From positions 620,001 to 684,000 of the forward strand of contig NZ_LMQM01000001.1 in assembly GCF_001424145.1 (NCBI RefSeq): 64,000 nucleotides of DNA, written 5' to 3'. Made by a program: the position numbers and the translations under genes. Below, piece by piece: positions 52,146-61,981 of the stretch. The notes beneath the pieces are model-generated. The model did no database searches, was not told the origin of the DNA, and saw nothing but the letters and a program-made list of their open reading frames with translations. Every line of letters begins with the position of its first letter. The stretch's first letter is position 1. The stretch comes from Chryseobacterium sp. Leaf404 (GTDB lineage: Bacteria; Bacteroidota; Bacteroidia; Flavobacteriales; Weeksellaceae).

Positions 52146-52176
52146 ACCGCCGTACTTTTTGTGCTGCGGTTTTTTT
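52146..52176 (+). terminator. Terminator of the bacilliredoxin gene
   Basis: A 10-bp stem with one mismatch (52146-52155 with 52161-52170; ACCGC/GCGGT core) followed by T7. Confidence 0.8.
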
Positions 52177-52404
52177 ATAACTAAAAATTTCCCGCCATTC
52201 AATATTTGTTGTAATGGCAACGAAAGCACTTTTCAATACGGTTGTCAATCGGAGCCAGATACAGATTTTCATCAATCATCCATTAGATATCCAGAAACAG
52301 ATTCTCATTTCGCAGCTTTTTATACAGAAGAAACGGATCAATAAAAAGTGAAGCTTCAAAATGATTTTTGAGCTGTCAGAATTTTAAAAATAGAGTTCCT
52401 GTGG
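52177..52404. other. Intergenic stretch with a weak minus-strand coding remnant
   Basis: On the minus strand a frame interrupted by two stops reads LYKKLRNENLFLDI then MIDENLYLAPIDNRIEKCFR and CHYNKY. It looks protein-like but matches nothing I know. A small open frame on the plus strand is judged spurious. Confidence 0.3.
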
Positions 52405-52432
52405 TTTGTTACGAAGTTTTTGGCTATTTTTG
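52405..52432 (+). promoter_or_regulatory. selO promoter
   Basis: TTTG (52405-52408), 16 nt, TATTTTTG (52425-52432), only 4 nt before the ATG: transcription would start at or next to the start codon. Confidence 0.6.
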
Positions 52433-52436
52433 AACT

Positions 52437-53981
52437 ATGAATCTTGATCAGGTAAAACAGCCATTCACAGAACAGTTTCCGGGAGACTTCTCAGGAAATA
52501 CAATGCAGCGACAGACACCAAAAATGCTTTTCGCTACCGTTGAACCGTCAGGTTTTGAAAATCCAAAGCTGATTCTGTTTAACCAAAAACTATCTTATGA
52601 AATCGGTCTCGGAGAATTTAATGAAAAATCTGATCTAAATTTTCTGGTCGGAACAGATTTGCCTCAAAATATAAAAACATACGCCACCGCTTACGCCGGA
52701 CATCAATTCGGAAACTGGGCAGGGCAACTCGGGGACGGGCGCGCCATTTTGGCAGGTGAGATTACAAATGAACAAGGTCAAAAAAATGAAATCCAATGGA
52801 AAGGTGCGGGAGCGACGCCCTATTCAAGACACGCTGACGGAAGAGCTGTTTTGAGATCGTCCGTCCGGGAATATCTGATGAGTGAAGCTATGTTCCATTT
52901 GAAAGTTCCCACAACGAGAGCTTTAAGTTTGGCGTTATCGGGAGAAAATGTAGTCCGCGACATTATGTACAGCGGAAATCCTCAATATGAAAAAGGCGCA
53001 GTGGTCATCAGAACGGCTGAAAGCTTTTTGAGATTCGGGCATTTTGAACTTCTTGCGGCTCAAAAAGAAACGGATACTTTAAGAAAACTGCTTGATTTCA
53101 CCATTGAAAATTATTTTACTGAAATAAAATCTGAAGGCGTACAGAAATATCAGGATTTTTTCACAACGGTTTGTACTAAAACAGCAGATTTGATGGTTGA
53201 ATGGTACCGTGTAGGATTTGTACACGGTGTGATGAATACAGATAATATGTCGGTTTTAGGTTTAAGCATCGACTTTGGCCCATATTCAATGCTTGATGAA
53301 TACGATTTGAATTTCACACCAAATACCACAGATTTGCCAGGAAGAAGATATGTGTTTGGAAAGCAGGGACAGATTGCACAGTGGAATCTCTGGCAACTCG
53401 CCAATTCACTCTTTCAGGTGATTCAAGATGAAAAATTTTTAGAGAAAACATTAAACGAATTTGGAACTTACTTCTGGACAAAACACGATGAAATGTTGTG
53501 CAGAAAATTCGGTTTTGAAAAACTGATTTCCGGTGATGATGACTTCTTTTCGGCTTGGCAAAGCTTGATGCAGGAACTTTCGTTAGATTACACGCTGTTT
53601 TTTAACCATATTGAAAGTTATTCCAGCCAGAAAATAAATACTGACCAGTTTCAAAAAATCTCTTACGGATCAAATAATGAAGAAAACATTGAAGAATTTA
53701 ACGTTTTTTTATCTGAATACAAAGAAAGGTTGTCAAAAAACTCATTTTCTGCCGAAGAATCAAAAAAACTGATGAAGGAAAGCAATCCAAAATTCATCCT
53801 GCGAAATTACCTTTTATATCAGTGCATTGAGGAGCTTGAGGAAGGGAAAAGAGATTTGCTTGAAAAACTGGTTACCGCACTGGAAAATCCCTACGAAGAA
53901 AAGTTTCCTGAATTTTCTGTTAAACGTCCGGATGGTTTTGAAGGTGTCGCAGGCTGTTCGATGCTTTCGTGCAGTTCATAA
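52437..53981 (+). CDS. selO: SelO (YdiU) protein AMPylase
   Basis: 514 residues. SelO pseudokinase motifs are complete: GHQFGNWAGQLGDGRAILAG, GAGATPYSRHADGRAVLRSS, VREYLMSEAM, HGVMNTDNMSVLGLSIDFGP (Asn and Asp of the catalytic and metal loops), and the C-terminal GCSMLSCSS. The C-terminal Cys stands where selenocysteine occurs in vertebrates. SelO transfers AMP to protein hydroxyls and responds to redox state. It follows a bacilliredoxin gene, another redox protein, but has its own promoter. A shortened C-terminal region compared with the E. coli protein is possible. Confidence 0.95.
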   Translation: MNLDQVKQPFTEQFPGDFSGNTMQRQTPKMLFATVEPSGFENPKLILFNQKLSYEIGLGEFNEKSDLNFLVGTDLPQNIKTYATAYAGHQFGNWAGQLGDGRAILAGEITNEQGQKNEIQWKGAGATPYSRHADGRAVLRSSVREYLMSEAMFHLKVPTTRALSLALSGENVVRDIMYSGNPQYEKGAVVIRTAESFLRFGHFELLAAQKETDTLRKLLDFTIENYFTEIKSEGVQKYQDFFTTVCTKTADLMVEWYRVGFVHGVMNTDNMSVLGLSIDFGPYSMLDEYDLNFTPNTTDLPGRRYVFGKQGQIAQWNLWQLANSLFQVIQDEKFLEKTLNEFGTYFWTKHDEMLCRKFGFEKLISGDDDFFSAWQSLMQELSLDYTLFFNHIESYSSQKINTDQFQKISYGSNNEENIEEFNVFLSEYKERLSKNSFSAEESKKLMKESNPKFILRNYLLYQCIEELEEGKRDLLEKLVTALENPYEEKFPEFSVKRPDGFEGVAGCSMLSCSS

Positions 53982-54027
53982 TTCAAATTTAAACATCCAA
54001 GACTTCGTTAAAGACTTTTGTAAATCC

Positions 54028-54035
54028 TATTTTTG
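54028..54035 (+). promoter_or_regulatory. Promoter of the multi-pass membrane protein gene, -7 box
   Basis: TATTTTTG, 16 nt before the ATG at 54052. Confidence 0.5.
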
Positions 54036-54051
54036 CAGAAAATTATACTGA

Positions 54052-55323
54052 ATGTCTATTAAATCAAAACTCATTCACTTTTTTAAAATGATTTTTCCTT
54101 CCACTTTTATGGAATTGGGAATTTTCATTTTTTTTCTCGCCGCTTACGGGATATTTGGAACTTTTTTAGCGCAGCATTACAAAATCGTCTTCGACAGCAG
54201 AATTCCGTGGGATGCGTATTTCAGTTTTGATAACAAAGCGATTGTGATGACGGGTGGAAGCTTTGAACGACATCCGCTTTCATGGTATTTCTTCAACTGG
54301 ATCAGAGAATTTATTTTCCTTTTCACCAAAGGAAAAATGGGAATGGAATTCAGGCTTTTCCTGGTTTGGATCAGTAATTTCATCGTGAGTTTAAGCATCG
54401 TTCAGGTTTATAAATATTTAAAAAACATTGTTCAGACACCGCTTGTGGTCAATTTGCTTCTTGTTTTATTTTTCAGCCTTTTTTCGACCTGCATTCTTTT
54501 ATCATTCACTCCTGAAACATATACTTACACATTGCTTTTGCTCACTGCATTCAATTATTATTCAGCCGTAAAACTCAAAAGAGACGGAAAAATCTCAGGA
54601 CTTTCTTTGGTCTTGGGATCTGCAGTAGTGGGAGGTTTAACGGTGACAAACATTGTTAAAATTTTCATCCCTGTTTTATTTGAAAAAGACCTTTTTAACA
54701 ACTGGAAAAAATTCGGATTTGCCGCGTTGAGAGTTGGGATTTCATGTGTGATTTTTATTTTGCTGTATTTAAACAGAATCAATTTTAAGTATGAAAATAT
54801 TCTTTCAAAATCTGGTGAGCAGTATGAAAAGTTCTCGAATGTAAATTCCACTCCGGTTTGGGATATGATCTATTCTTACTTTTTTGGCGGAAACATTCTT
54901 TTCCCAAGCTTTTTTATCAGAGAAAAACACAATATGAAGGGTTTTTATTACAAAGCCCTGTTTATGGATGTTTACACTTCTGTTGTTCCGTATATTTTCA
55001 TTGGATTATTACTTCTTTTAATATTTTGGAGCTATTTCAGAAATTTCAAAAACAAACTAGTACAGATTCTGATGATTTCTTTTGCGGTAGATATCCTGAT
55101 TCACTGCATTTGCAGATTCGGATTGCACACTTCTTACATTTACGGTGGGCACTTTGTTTTTATCTATCCAATGCTTTTGGGATGGTTGTTTTTCGCATAT
55201 AAAAATCAACCGAAAATGCTTTCATTTTTAGCAAGTTCCCTTATCATAATGATCATTTATTTAGGCTTCAATAATTTCTACCGGATGACAGAATTTTTCG
55301 ATTTTGTAAACCGATATTATTAA
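54052..55323 (+). CDS. Multi-pass membrane protein (DUF6080-like, possible GT-C fold)
   Basis: 423 residues, about ten to eleven membrane helices with a first-loop segment DSRIPWDAYFSFDNKAIVMT and GSFERHPLSWYFFNW, then CILLSFTPETYTYTLLLL. The early acidic or aromatic loop and the helix plan recall GT-C glycosyltransferases and the DUF6080 family of Bacteroidota, but I see no diagnostic catalytic Asp pair. It is preceded by selO (70-nt gap, own promoter) and followed by a bidirectional terminator. The substrate is unknown. Confidence 0.8.
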   Translation: MSIKSKLIHFFKMIFPSTFMELGIFIFFLAAYGIFGTFLAQHYKIVFDSRIPWDAYFSFDNKAIVMTGGSFERHPLSWYFFNWIREFIFLFTKGKMGMEFRLFLVWISNFIVSLSIVQVYKYLKNIVQTPLVVNLLLVLFFSLFSTCILLSFTPETYTYTLLLLTAFNYYSAVKLKRDGKISGLSLVLGSAVVGGLTVTNIVKIFIPVLFEKDLFNNWKKFGFAALRVGISCVIFILLYLNRINFKYENILSKSGEQYEKFSNVNSTPVWDMIYSYFFGGNILFPSFFIREKHNMKGFYYKALFMDVYTSVVPYIFIGLLLLLIFWSYFRNFKNKLVQILMISFAVDILIHCICRFGLHTSYIYGGHFVFIYPMLLGWLFFAYKNQPKMLSFLASSLIIMIIYLGFNNFYRMTEFFDFVNRYY

Positions 55324-55360
55324 AAAAAAACGTCTGCAATTTTACACTGGAGGCGTTTGT
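55322..55360. terminator. Bidirectional terminator
   Basis: AAACGTCT (55328-55335) pairs with AGGCGTTT (55351-55358), one G-U pair; an A9 run on the left gives T9 on the minus strand. It lies between convergent genes. Confidence 0.7.
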
Positions 55361-55380
55361 ATTTTTGAGTAAAATTTTTC

Positions 55381-55914
55381 CTATTTGGCTTCAGAACAGA
55401 ATATTCTGTACTGCACAGAAGATGCAGATTTAAAATATTCTTTCACTCTTGAAAGGTCTGCTGATGCACTTTGTTTAGAGAAATAACTTCCCGCCAAAAT
55501 CTTATAATTTGGTCTTAAAGAGGCGTCGGTTTCCACCTTCAGATTAGGAAATCTTTTTCTGAAATAAGCCTTAACTTCATTGGCCTCTTCGTTAGATTTC
55601 ACCGTTGTTATCAGAATTTTAAAACCTAAAATTCTTGGGTTTTTTGCACAGATTTCAGCTTTTGTAAGTTCACGGTTAGGAACGTAAATTTTGGCCGGTC
55701 TTTTCACTTCAGTTTCCGGATCTTCATAAGACTTACCGTACGAAGATTTCCCGCAACGCTCTTCCAGATTGCTTAAAGCCTCATTCACGCGGGAATCCAT
55801 GGTTAAAACAAGCTCTGTTCCGGAGATTGTATCTTTCTTTACAACTTGCTGTGCATCAAGAGTGTTGATGCCGCAAATGGTAAGAATAGAAAATGTAGCA
55901 ATAATTTTTTTCAT
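55381..55914 (-). CDS. Secreted SPOR-domain protein
   Basis: 177 residues with a signal peptide (MKKIIATFSILTICGINTLDA). A linker with GKSYEDPETEVKRPAKIYVP leads to a C-terminal SPOR domain: GFKILITTVKSNEEANEVKA, YFRKRFPNLKVE, NYKILAGSYFSKQSASADL. SPOR domains bind denuded glycan strands of septal peptidoglycan, so a role at the division site or in envelope upkeep is likely. It is divergent from the act operon, with its own promoter. Confidence 0.88.
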   Translation of the reverse strand: MKKIIATFSILTICGINTLDAQQVVKKDTISGTELVLTMDSRVNEALSNLEERCGKSSYGKSYEDPETEVKRPAKIYVPNRELTKAEICAKNPRILGFKILITTVKSNEEANEVKAYFRKRFPNLKVETDASLRPNYKILAGSYFSKQSASADLSRVKEYFKSASSVQYRIFCSEAK

Positions 55915-55931
55915 TTAAAATCTTGTTTCCG

Positions 55932-55939
55932 CAAAGTTA
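55932..55939 (-). promoter_or_regulatory. SPOR gene promoter, -7 box
   Basis: TAACTTTG on the minus strand, 17 nt before the ATG. Confidence 0.5.
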
Positions 55940-56045
55940 TAAATAATAAAAAACATAGCAAGCAAGGTTATTTAGAATAGTTACAAATTAAACTGAAATG
56001 ACATTTTACCTTTTACAGCAGTCGTTAAAATCTTCTTAAAAATCA

Positions 56046-56053
56046 TATTTTTG
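56046..56053 (+). promoter_or_regulatory. act operon promoter, -7 box
   Basis: TATTTTTG, 46 nt before the actA ATG at 56100; the longest leader in the window. Confidence 0.5.
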
Positions 56054-56099
56054 CGGAATTGATTACATATTCAATATTTACTAACATAAGATAATTTAA

Positions 56100-57464
56100 A
56101 TGATTAGTTGGAGAAAGCATTATAAAAAAGGGCTGATTGCGATAGGTTTATTGCTATCAACAAGTGCTTCAATTTACGGGCAAGGCGATCCTAAAAACGG
56201 TGAAAAACTTTTTAAGGCAAACTGTACGGCATGTCATGCATTAGACAAGCAAGTTGTGGGACCTGCGCTGAAAGGTGTGGTAGACAGACTTAAAACTGAG
56301 CAGGGACTTGATACAGATTGGCTTCACAAGTGGATCAAAGACAACAAAGCACTCAGAGCTTCGGGCGATAAGTATGCGAATGAGGTTTTTGAAAAATTCA
56401 ATAAGACTGAAATGCAGGTCTTTCCTAATCTTACAGATAAGGATATTGATGACATTTTAGCTTATACCACCAATCCTCCTGTTGAAGAGCCTAAGCCGAC
56501 GGCCGCTGCCGGTACAGCTGCTGCTGACGGTACTTCTGCATCTGCTCCTGCAGACAAAAGCATTACCACAATCATGATTATTTCTCTTTTGGCAATTGCT
56601 GGACTTCTTGTCTGGATTTTGTTGAAGTTGAGACAGTTGGTAAAACTAGGTCAGTCTGACGAATTATCTGATTACAATCAGTCTAAAGTAAAATCTTTCA
56701 GCGAAATCTACGAAAAATACCACATGGTGGGTAAAGGACTTCTTGCAGTTCTTGCAATCCTTGCTGCTTACGGTGTCTGGAACTGGATTATGTGGATCGG
56801 GGTTTACAAAGGATATAAGCCAGAGCAACCGATTTATTTCTCTCACAAAATTCACGCTGGTGAACAGAAAATAGACTGTCAGCTTTGTCACTCAAGTGCA
56901 AAATACGGTAAGGTTTCTGAAATCCCTTCAATGAACGTTTGTATGAACTGTCACAGAACTATTTCTGAGTACAACAAAGATCATTACATGGAGCCAGGAA
57001 AAGACAAAGCATTCTACGACGGAGAAATCCAGAAAATTTATGCTGCAACCGGATGGGATCCTGCCACACAGCAATACACAGGAAAAACAACTCCTGTAGA
57101 ATGGACGAGAATTCACAACATGCCGGATTTCGTTTACTTCAACCACGCACAGCACGTTGTAGCTGGTGAAAAAGCAATCATCAATTCTTTCAACAAGAAA
57201 AACCCAGATAATAAAATCGACGTTGTATGTAAAGCATGTCACGGTAAAATTGATACCATGAACGTAGTACAGATGGCTAACGACTTTACAATGGGATGGT
57301 GTATCGAGTGTCATAGAACTACAGAGATAGATATGACCAACGGTTATAATAAAGAATACTTCAAAAATCTACACGACAAGTTGAAAAAACAATATCCTCA
57401 GGATGGCGGTAAGATTACGGTAGATGCAATTGGAGGTCTTGAGTGTGGTAAATGTCATTATTAA
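56100..57464 (+). CDS. actA: ActA, alternative complex III multiheme cytochrome c (with extra monoheme domain)
   Basis: 454 residues. A signal-like N-terminus precedes a monoheme cytochrome c domain (NCTACHALDKQVVGPALKGV), an Ala/Pro linker and a membrane helix (IMIISLLAIAGLLVWILLKL), then a second helix and a five-heme domain with CQLCH, CMNCH, CKACH, CIECH and CGKCH. In other phyla ActA is a pentaheme subunit; the fused N-terminal monoheme domain raises the count to six. It passes electrons from menaquinol to a periplasmic acceptor. First gene of the act operon. Confidence 0.94.
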   Translation: MISWRKHYKKGLIAIGLLLSTSASIYGQGDPKNGEKLFKANCTACHALDKQVVGPALKGVVDRLKTEQGLDTDWLHKWIKDNKALRASGDKYANEVFEKFNKTEMQVFPNLTDKDIDDILAYTTNPPVEEPKPTAAAGTAAADGTSASAPADKSITTIMIISLLAIAGLLVWILLKLRQLVKLGQSDELSDYNQSKVKSFSEIYEKYHMVGKGLLAVLAILAAYGVWNWIMWIGVYKGYKPEQPIYFSHKIHAGEQKIDCQLCHSSAKYGKVSEIPSMNVCMNCHRTISEYNKDHYMEPGKDKAFYDGEIQKIYAATGWDPATQQYTGKTTPVEWTRIHNMPDFVYFNHAQHVVAGEKAIINSFNKKNPDNKIDVVCKACHGKIDTMNVVQMANDFTMGWCIECHRTTEIDMTNGYNKEYFKNLHDKLKKQYPQDGGKITVDAIGGLECGKCHY

Positions 57465-57487
57465 TAACTAAAAAATTAGAAGTATAA

Positions 57488-60400
57488 ATGGCTTCAAATA
57501 AAATACAATTCAGAAGTATTCACGAACTTAAAGACCCTGCCTTAAACGGTAAGCTGGCTCTTAAAGAGTTCCAGGAAGAAATTCCGGTAGAAGATTTTCT
57601 AGACAAAGCTGAAACCAGCGATGCAAGTACTACAAGAAGAGATTTCTTAAAATTATTAGGTTTCTCTACTGCAGCAGTAACTTTGGCAGCCTGTGAAGCT
57701 CCGGTGATCAAAACAATCCCTTATGTAGTAAAGCCACACGATATTATTCCTGGGGTCCCTAATTACTACGCTTCAACTTATTTTGACGGTTTCGATTTCG
57801 CAAGTGTTTTAGTGAAAACCAGAGAGGGAAGACCGATCAAAATTGATCCAAACCCGGCAGCCGGTAATTTAGGTAAAACTAATGCCAGAGCTCAGGCAGC
57901 TGTACTTTCACTTTATGATAATGATAAAGTAAAGCAGCCAAAACTTGACGGTAAAGACGAAACTTTCGACAAAGTAGATGATTTCGTTATCAAAGGATTA
58001 AATGATGCTCAGGCGGCAGGTAAAAAAATTGTTCTTTTATCTCAGTCTTTTGCATCTCCTACATTCAAAAAATTATTTGCTGAATTTAAAGCAAAATATC
58101 CTACTGCAGAGCTGGTAACTTACGATGCCTTCCCTTACAGTGCATCTTTGGACGCTGCTCAAGAAGTATTCGGAACAAGAGCTTTACCAGTATATGATCT
58201 TACAGGTTCAGAACTGATAGTTGCTTTCCAGGCAGATTTCTTAGGAGACTTCAATGCTTCAGGGCTTGAAACCTCTTATGCTGCGGCAAGAACTCCGGGA
58301 GCAAACATGATGAGACACATCCAGGTTGAATCTAATATGTCTCTAACGGGTGCAAACGCAGATTCAAGATATAGACTTAAACCAAGTGCAGTAAACAAAA
58401 CTTTGGTGGAAGTATACAACGCCATCGTGGGTGGAACTGCTCCGGCTGATAAAACTGCAGCAGAAATCGTAAAAGAACTTCAGGCTAAAGGAAGCAAAGC
58501 TGTAGTATTTGCAGACGGTTCTAAAGCGGCTCAGGTTTTAGCACACTTAATTAACCAGAAATTAGGTTCTGTTGCTTTCACTGGTAAAGCAAACTTCCTG
58601 AAAGAATTTGACAAAGCAAGATTTGAAGAATTTTTAGGATGGGTAAACGGTGGACAGGTAGGTGTCTTAATCACCAACAATGTAGACCCGGTTTATTCTT
58701 ACCACAAAGGTGAGGATTTCAAAAAGTCTTTGGCAAAAGTACCTTGTATAGTTGCTGTTGCTGATAAGAAAAACGAAATGTATAAAGCAGCAAAAGCTGT
58801 AATTCCTGTGGCCAACTGGCTGGAATCTTGGGGTGATATAGAACCTCAGACAGGTGTTTATACATTAATGCAGCCAACAATCCAGAAAATTTATAAATCA
58901 AGACAGATCGAAGAATCTTTATTGGTTTGGAAGAATGGAAAAAACAATGCTGCCAATAACTATTACGATTATTTAAAGGCAAATGCAGGTTCTCTTTTAG
59001 GAGCAACTTCATTTAACAAAGCTCTTTATAACGGTTTCGTAGCTTCAAATAATGCAACAATGCTTACTTACGCTGGCGGAAACGCGGCTCAGGCCCTTGC
59101 AGAACTAGGAAACTTCAAACCTGCTGATTTAGAATTGGTATTGTACACCAAAACTGCAATGGGAGATGGAACTCAGGCAAACAACCCATGGTTGCAGGAA
59201 TTACCGGATCCTATCACAAGAATGTCTTGGGATAACTATCTTACTATTTCTCCTAAGGATGCTGACAAGTTTGAGATCAAAAACGATCTTAATGCAAGAA
59301 TGCAGTTAGATGGATCTTTAGTCAATCTTACCGTAAACGGAGTAAAATTAGAAAATGTTCCTGTATTTGTACAGCCGGGTCAGGCAGAAGGATCAGTAGG
59401 TCTTGCGCTTGGATACGGAAAGAAAAACTCCGGAGCAACTGCTGATACAGGAGTAAACGCTTACCCTTTATTTGACGGTTCGAACCTTGTGCTTTCAGGC
59501 GTAAAAATTGAAAAGACAGGAGAAGATCACGAGTTTGCAGGTGTTCAGCTTCAAAATACTTTAATGGGTCGTTACGAAATCGCGAAGGAAGTTCCTTTGG
59601 CAGAATTCATTAATGTACCTTTCGACGACGAGCACAAAGGATGGAATAAGCCTTTGGAATATCATACCATCAGCGGAGCACTTCCTGCAGGTAAAATTGA
59701 CCTTTGGGATGCTTTCGACGATACAGACGGACCTCACTTCAACTTATCCGTTGACTTGAACTCATGTACAGGTTGTGGCGCGTGTATCATCGCATGTCAG
59801 GCAGAAAACAACGTACCTGTTGTTGGTAAAGAAGAGATTAGAATGTCAAGAGATATGTACTGGTTGAGAATTGACCGTTACTATTCTTCAAAAGACACTC
59901 TAACTGTATATGACGGTTTGGCACAGGACAAAGCAGTTCCTGAGCTTTACGGAAGCAAAATTTTAGGTATCGAAGGATCTTTAGAAAATCCTGCAGAAAA
60001 TCCTGACGTAATCTTCCAGCCGGTAATGTGTCAGCACTGTAACCACGCTCCTTGTGAAACTGTTTGTCCGGTAGCGGCGACTTCACACAGTAAGCAGGGG
60101 CAGAACCACATGGCTTACAACAGATGTATTGGTACAAGATACTGTGCAAACAACTGTCCTTACAAAGTAAGACGTTTCAACTGGTTTACTTATAACTTAA
60201 ATGACCGTTTTGATTTTAATCAGAATAACGATTTAGGAAGAATGGTGTTGAACCCTGATGTTGTGGTAAGAACGAGAGGGGTTATGGAGAAATGTTCATT
60301 ATGTATCCAGAAAACTCAGGCAACTATCCTCAATGCTAAGAAAGAAAACAGAAAAGTTACAGATAATGAATTCCAGGATTCAGTAGCTTGTGCTGGCGCT

Positions 60401-60553
60401 TGTGCTACAGGATCACTGTTATTCGGAGATATGAACGATAAAGAGTCTAAAGTTAGAAAACTGTATTCTAGCAACAGAAGATATCATTTACTTGAAGAGA
60501 TCGGAACAAAACCAAATGTGTTCTATCACGCTAAAGTAAGAAACAGAGTATAA
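57488..60553 (+). CDS. actB: ActB, iron-sulfur subunit of alternative complex III
   Basis: 1021 residues. A Tat signal with lipobox (RRDFLKLLGFSTAAVTLAAC) suggests export and lipidation. The long first part is a molybdopterin-oxidoreductase-like domain without an obvious cofactor site (ITNNVDPVYSYH, LQELPDPITRMSWDNYL). The C-terminal third holds four [FeS] motifs: CTGCGACIIACQAENN, CQHCNHAPCETVCP, CIGTRYCANNCPYKVRRFNW and CSLCIQKT...CAGACATG. These take electrons from the quinol site toward ActA and ActE. Confidence 0.96.
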   Translation: MASNKIQFRSIHELKDPALNGKLALKEFQEEIPVEDFLDKAETSDASTTRRDFLKLLGFSTAAVTLAACEAPVIKTIPYVVKPHDIIPGVPNYYASTYFDGFDFASVLVKTREGRPIKIDPNPAAGNLGKTNARAQAAVLSLYDNDKVKQPKLDGKDETFDKVDDFVIKGLNDAQAAGKKIVLLSQSFASPTFKKLFAEFKAKYPTAELVTYDAFPYSASLDAAQEVFGTRALPVYDLTGSELIVAFQADFLGDFNASGLETSYAAARTPGANMMRHIQVESNMSLTGANADSRYRLKPSAVNKTLVEVYNAIVGGTAPADKTAAEIVKELQAKGSKAVVFADGSKAAQVLAHLINQKLGSVAFTGKANFLKEFDKARFEEFLGWVNGGQVGVLITNNVDPVYSYHKGEDFKKSLAKVPCIVAVADKKNEMYKAAKAVIPVANWLESWGDIEPQTGVYTLMQPTIQKIYKSRQIEESLLVWKNGKNNAANNYYDYLKANAGSLLGATSFNKALYNGFVASNNATMLTYAGGNAAQALAELGNFKPADLELVLYTKTAMGDGTQANNPWLQELPDPITRMSWDNYLTISPKDADKFEIKNDLNARMQLDGSLVNLTVNGVKLENVPVFVQPGQAEGSVGLALGYGKKNSGATADTGVNAYPLFDGSNLVLSGVKIEKTGEDHEFAGVQLQNTLMGRYEIAKEVPLAEFINVPFDDEHKGWNKPLEYHTISGALPAGKIDLWDAFDDTDGPHFNLSVDLNSCTGCGACIIACQAENNVPVVGKEEIRMSRDMYWLRIDRYYSSKDTLTVYDGLAQDKAVPELYGSKILGIEGSLENPAENPDVIFQPVMCQHCNHAPCETVCPVAATSHSKQGQNHMAYNRCIGTRYCANNCPYKVRRFNWFTYNLNDRFDFNQNNDLGRMVLNPDVVVRTRGVMEKCSLCIQKTQATILNAKKENRKVTDNEFQDSVACAGACATGSLLFGDMNDKESKVRKLYSSNRRYHLLEEIGTKPNVFYHAKVRNRV

Positions 60554-60583
60554 AATAAAGTTTAAATAATAAATAGGTAAAAA

Positions 60584-61981
60584 ATGTCAGGACATTACGA
60601 AGCTCCGATAAGAGAACCTCTAATTATTGGTCACAAAACTTATCACGATATCACTGAAGATATTGCAAGACCTATAGAAGAAAGAGCAGGAAAATTATGG
60701 TGGGTATCACTGTATGCAGCCTTAGTTCTATTCATCTACGGATTTGGCTGTATCGCATACACTATCGGAACAGGTATTGGATCATGGGGGCTTAACAGAA
60801 CTATTAACTGGGGTTGGGATATTACCAACTTCGTATGGTGGGTAGGTATTGGTCACGCCGGTACGCTGATCTCAGCAGTATTATTATTATTTAGACAGAG
60901 ATGGAGAATGTCTGTAAACAGATCTGCAGAGGCGATGACGATCTTTGCGGTTGTACAGGCAGCTTTGTTCCCGGTAATTCACATGGGTAGAGTTTGGGTA
61001 GGATACTGGGTTTTCCCTCTTCCTAACCAGTTTGGTACACTTTGGACCAATTTCAACTCACCTCTGTTCTGGGACGTATTTGCAATCTCTACTTATTTCT
61101 CAGTATCTACGGTATTCTGGTTTATAGGTTTGATTCCTGACTTTGCAATGATCAGAGACAGAGCAAAAACGCCTTGGACTAAAAAAATCTATACATTACT
61201 GTCTTTCGGATGGGGTGGAAAAGCAAAACACTGGCAGAGATTTGAAGAGGTATCTTTGGTTCTTGCAGGTTTGGCAACTCCACTTGTATTCTCAGTACAC
61301 ACGACGGTATCTTTTGACTTCGCAACTTCAGTTATTAAAGGATGGCACTCTACGATCTATCCTCCTTACTTTGTTGCGGGTGCTATCTTCTCAGGATTTG
61401 CAATGGTACAGACGCTTTTGTTAATCGCAAGAAAAGTATGTCACCTTGAAGACTACATCACAATGTATCATATCGAAATTATGAACATCGTAATCGTATT
61501 GACAGGTGGTATGGTAACTGTAGCTTATGCAACTGAATATTTCATCGGATGGTATTCTGGTTCAAGATATGAAGACTTTACTTATCTTTCTCCGGGTGCT
61601 GCAGTAGGACCTTACTGGTGGGCATTCTGGGCATTGATTATCTGTAACCTTGTTGTTCCTGCATTATTCTGGTTCAAGAGAGTGAGAACAAACATTATTG
61701 CTACATTTATTATTGCTTTAATTATCAACATCGGTATGTGGTTTGAGCGTTTTGACATCATTGTAATCAACCTTTCGAGAGATTACCTTCCAGGATCTTG
61801 GACGATGTTTAAACCAACCATCATTGACGTTGGAGTATATTTGGGAACAATCGGATTCTTCTCTGTATTATTCTTACTATATGCTAGAACATTCCCTGTA
61901 ATTGCACAGGCTGAATTGAAGAGTATCTTAAAAATTTCAGGTGAAACCTATAAAGTAAAAGAAGGAGATGAGCACCACTAA
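60584..61981 (+). CDS. actC: ActC, NrfD/PsrC-type quinol-binding membrane subunit
   Basis: 465 residues with about ten membrane helices, NrfD/PsrC-like (NWGWDITNFVWWVGIGHAGT, PIHMGRVWVGYWVFPLPNQF, GLATPLVFSVHTTVSFDF, VTVAYATEYFIGWYSG). The acidic and histidine residues in these helices are expected to form the quinol site and possibly a proton path. Its end overlaps actD by 14 nt. Confidence 0.96.
   Translation: MSGHYEAPIREPLIIGHKTYHDITEDIARPIEERAGKLWWVSLYAALVLFIYGFGCIAYTIGTGIGSWGLNRTINWGWDITNFVWWVGIGHAGTLISAVLLLFRQRWRMSVNRSAEAMTIFAVVQAALFPVIHMGRVWVGYWVFPLPNQFGTLWTNFNSPLFWDVFAISTYFSVSTVFWFIGLIPDFAMIRDRAKTPWTKKIYTLLSFGWGGKAKHWQRFEEVSLVLAGLATPLVFSVHTTVSFDFATSVIKGWHSTIYPPYFVAGAIFSGFAMVQTLLLIARKVCHLEDYITMYHIEIMNIVIVLTGGMVTVAYATEYFIGWYSGSRYEDFTYLSPGAAVGPYWWAFWALIICNLVVPALFWFKRVRTNIIATFIIALIINIGMWFERFDIIVINLSRDYLPGSWTMFKPTIIDVGVYLGTIGFFSVLFLLYARTFPVIAQAELKSILKISGETYKVKEGDEHH

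Noticed and set aside
52159..52344. 61-residue frame after the bacilliredoxin terminator
   Set aside because: It starts inside the terminator hairpin and has no family-like sequence.
53958..53981. SelO as a selenoprotein
   Set aside because: The C-terminal position is an ordinary Cys codon (GCSMLSCSS).
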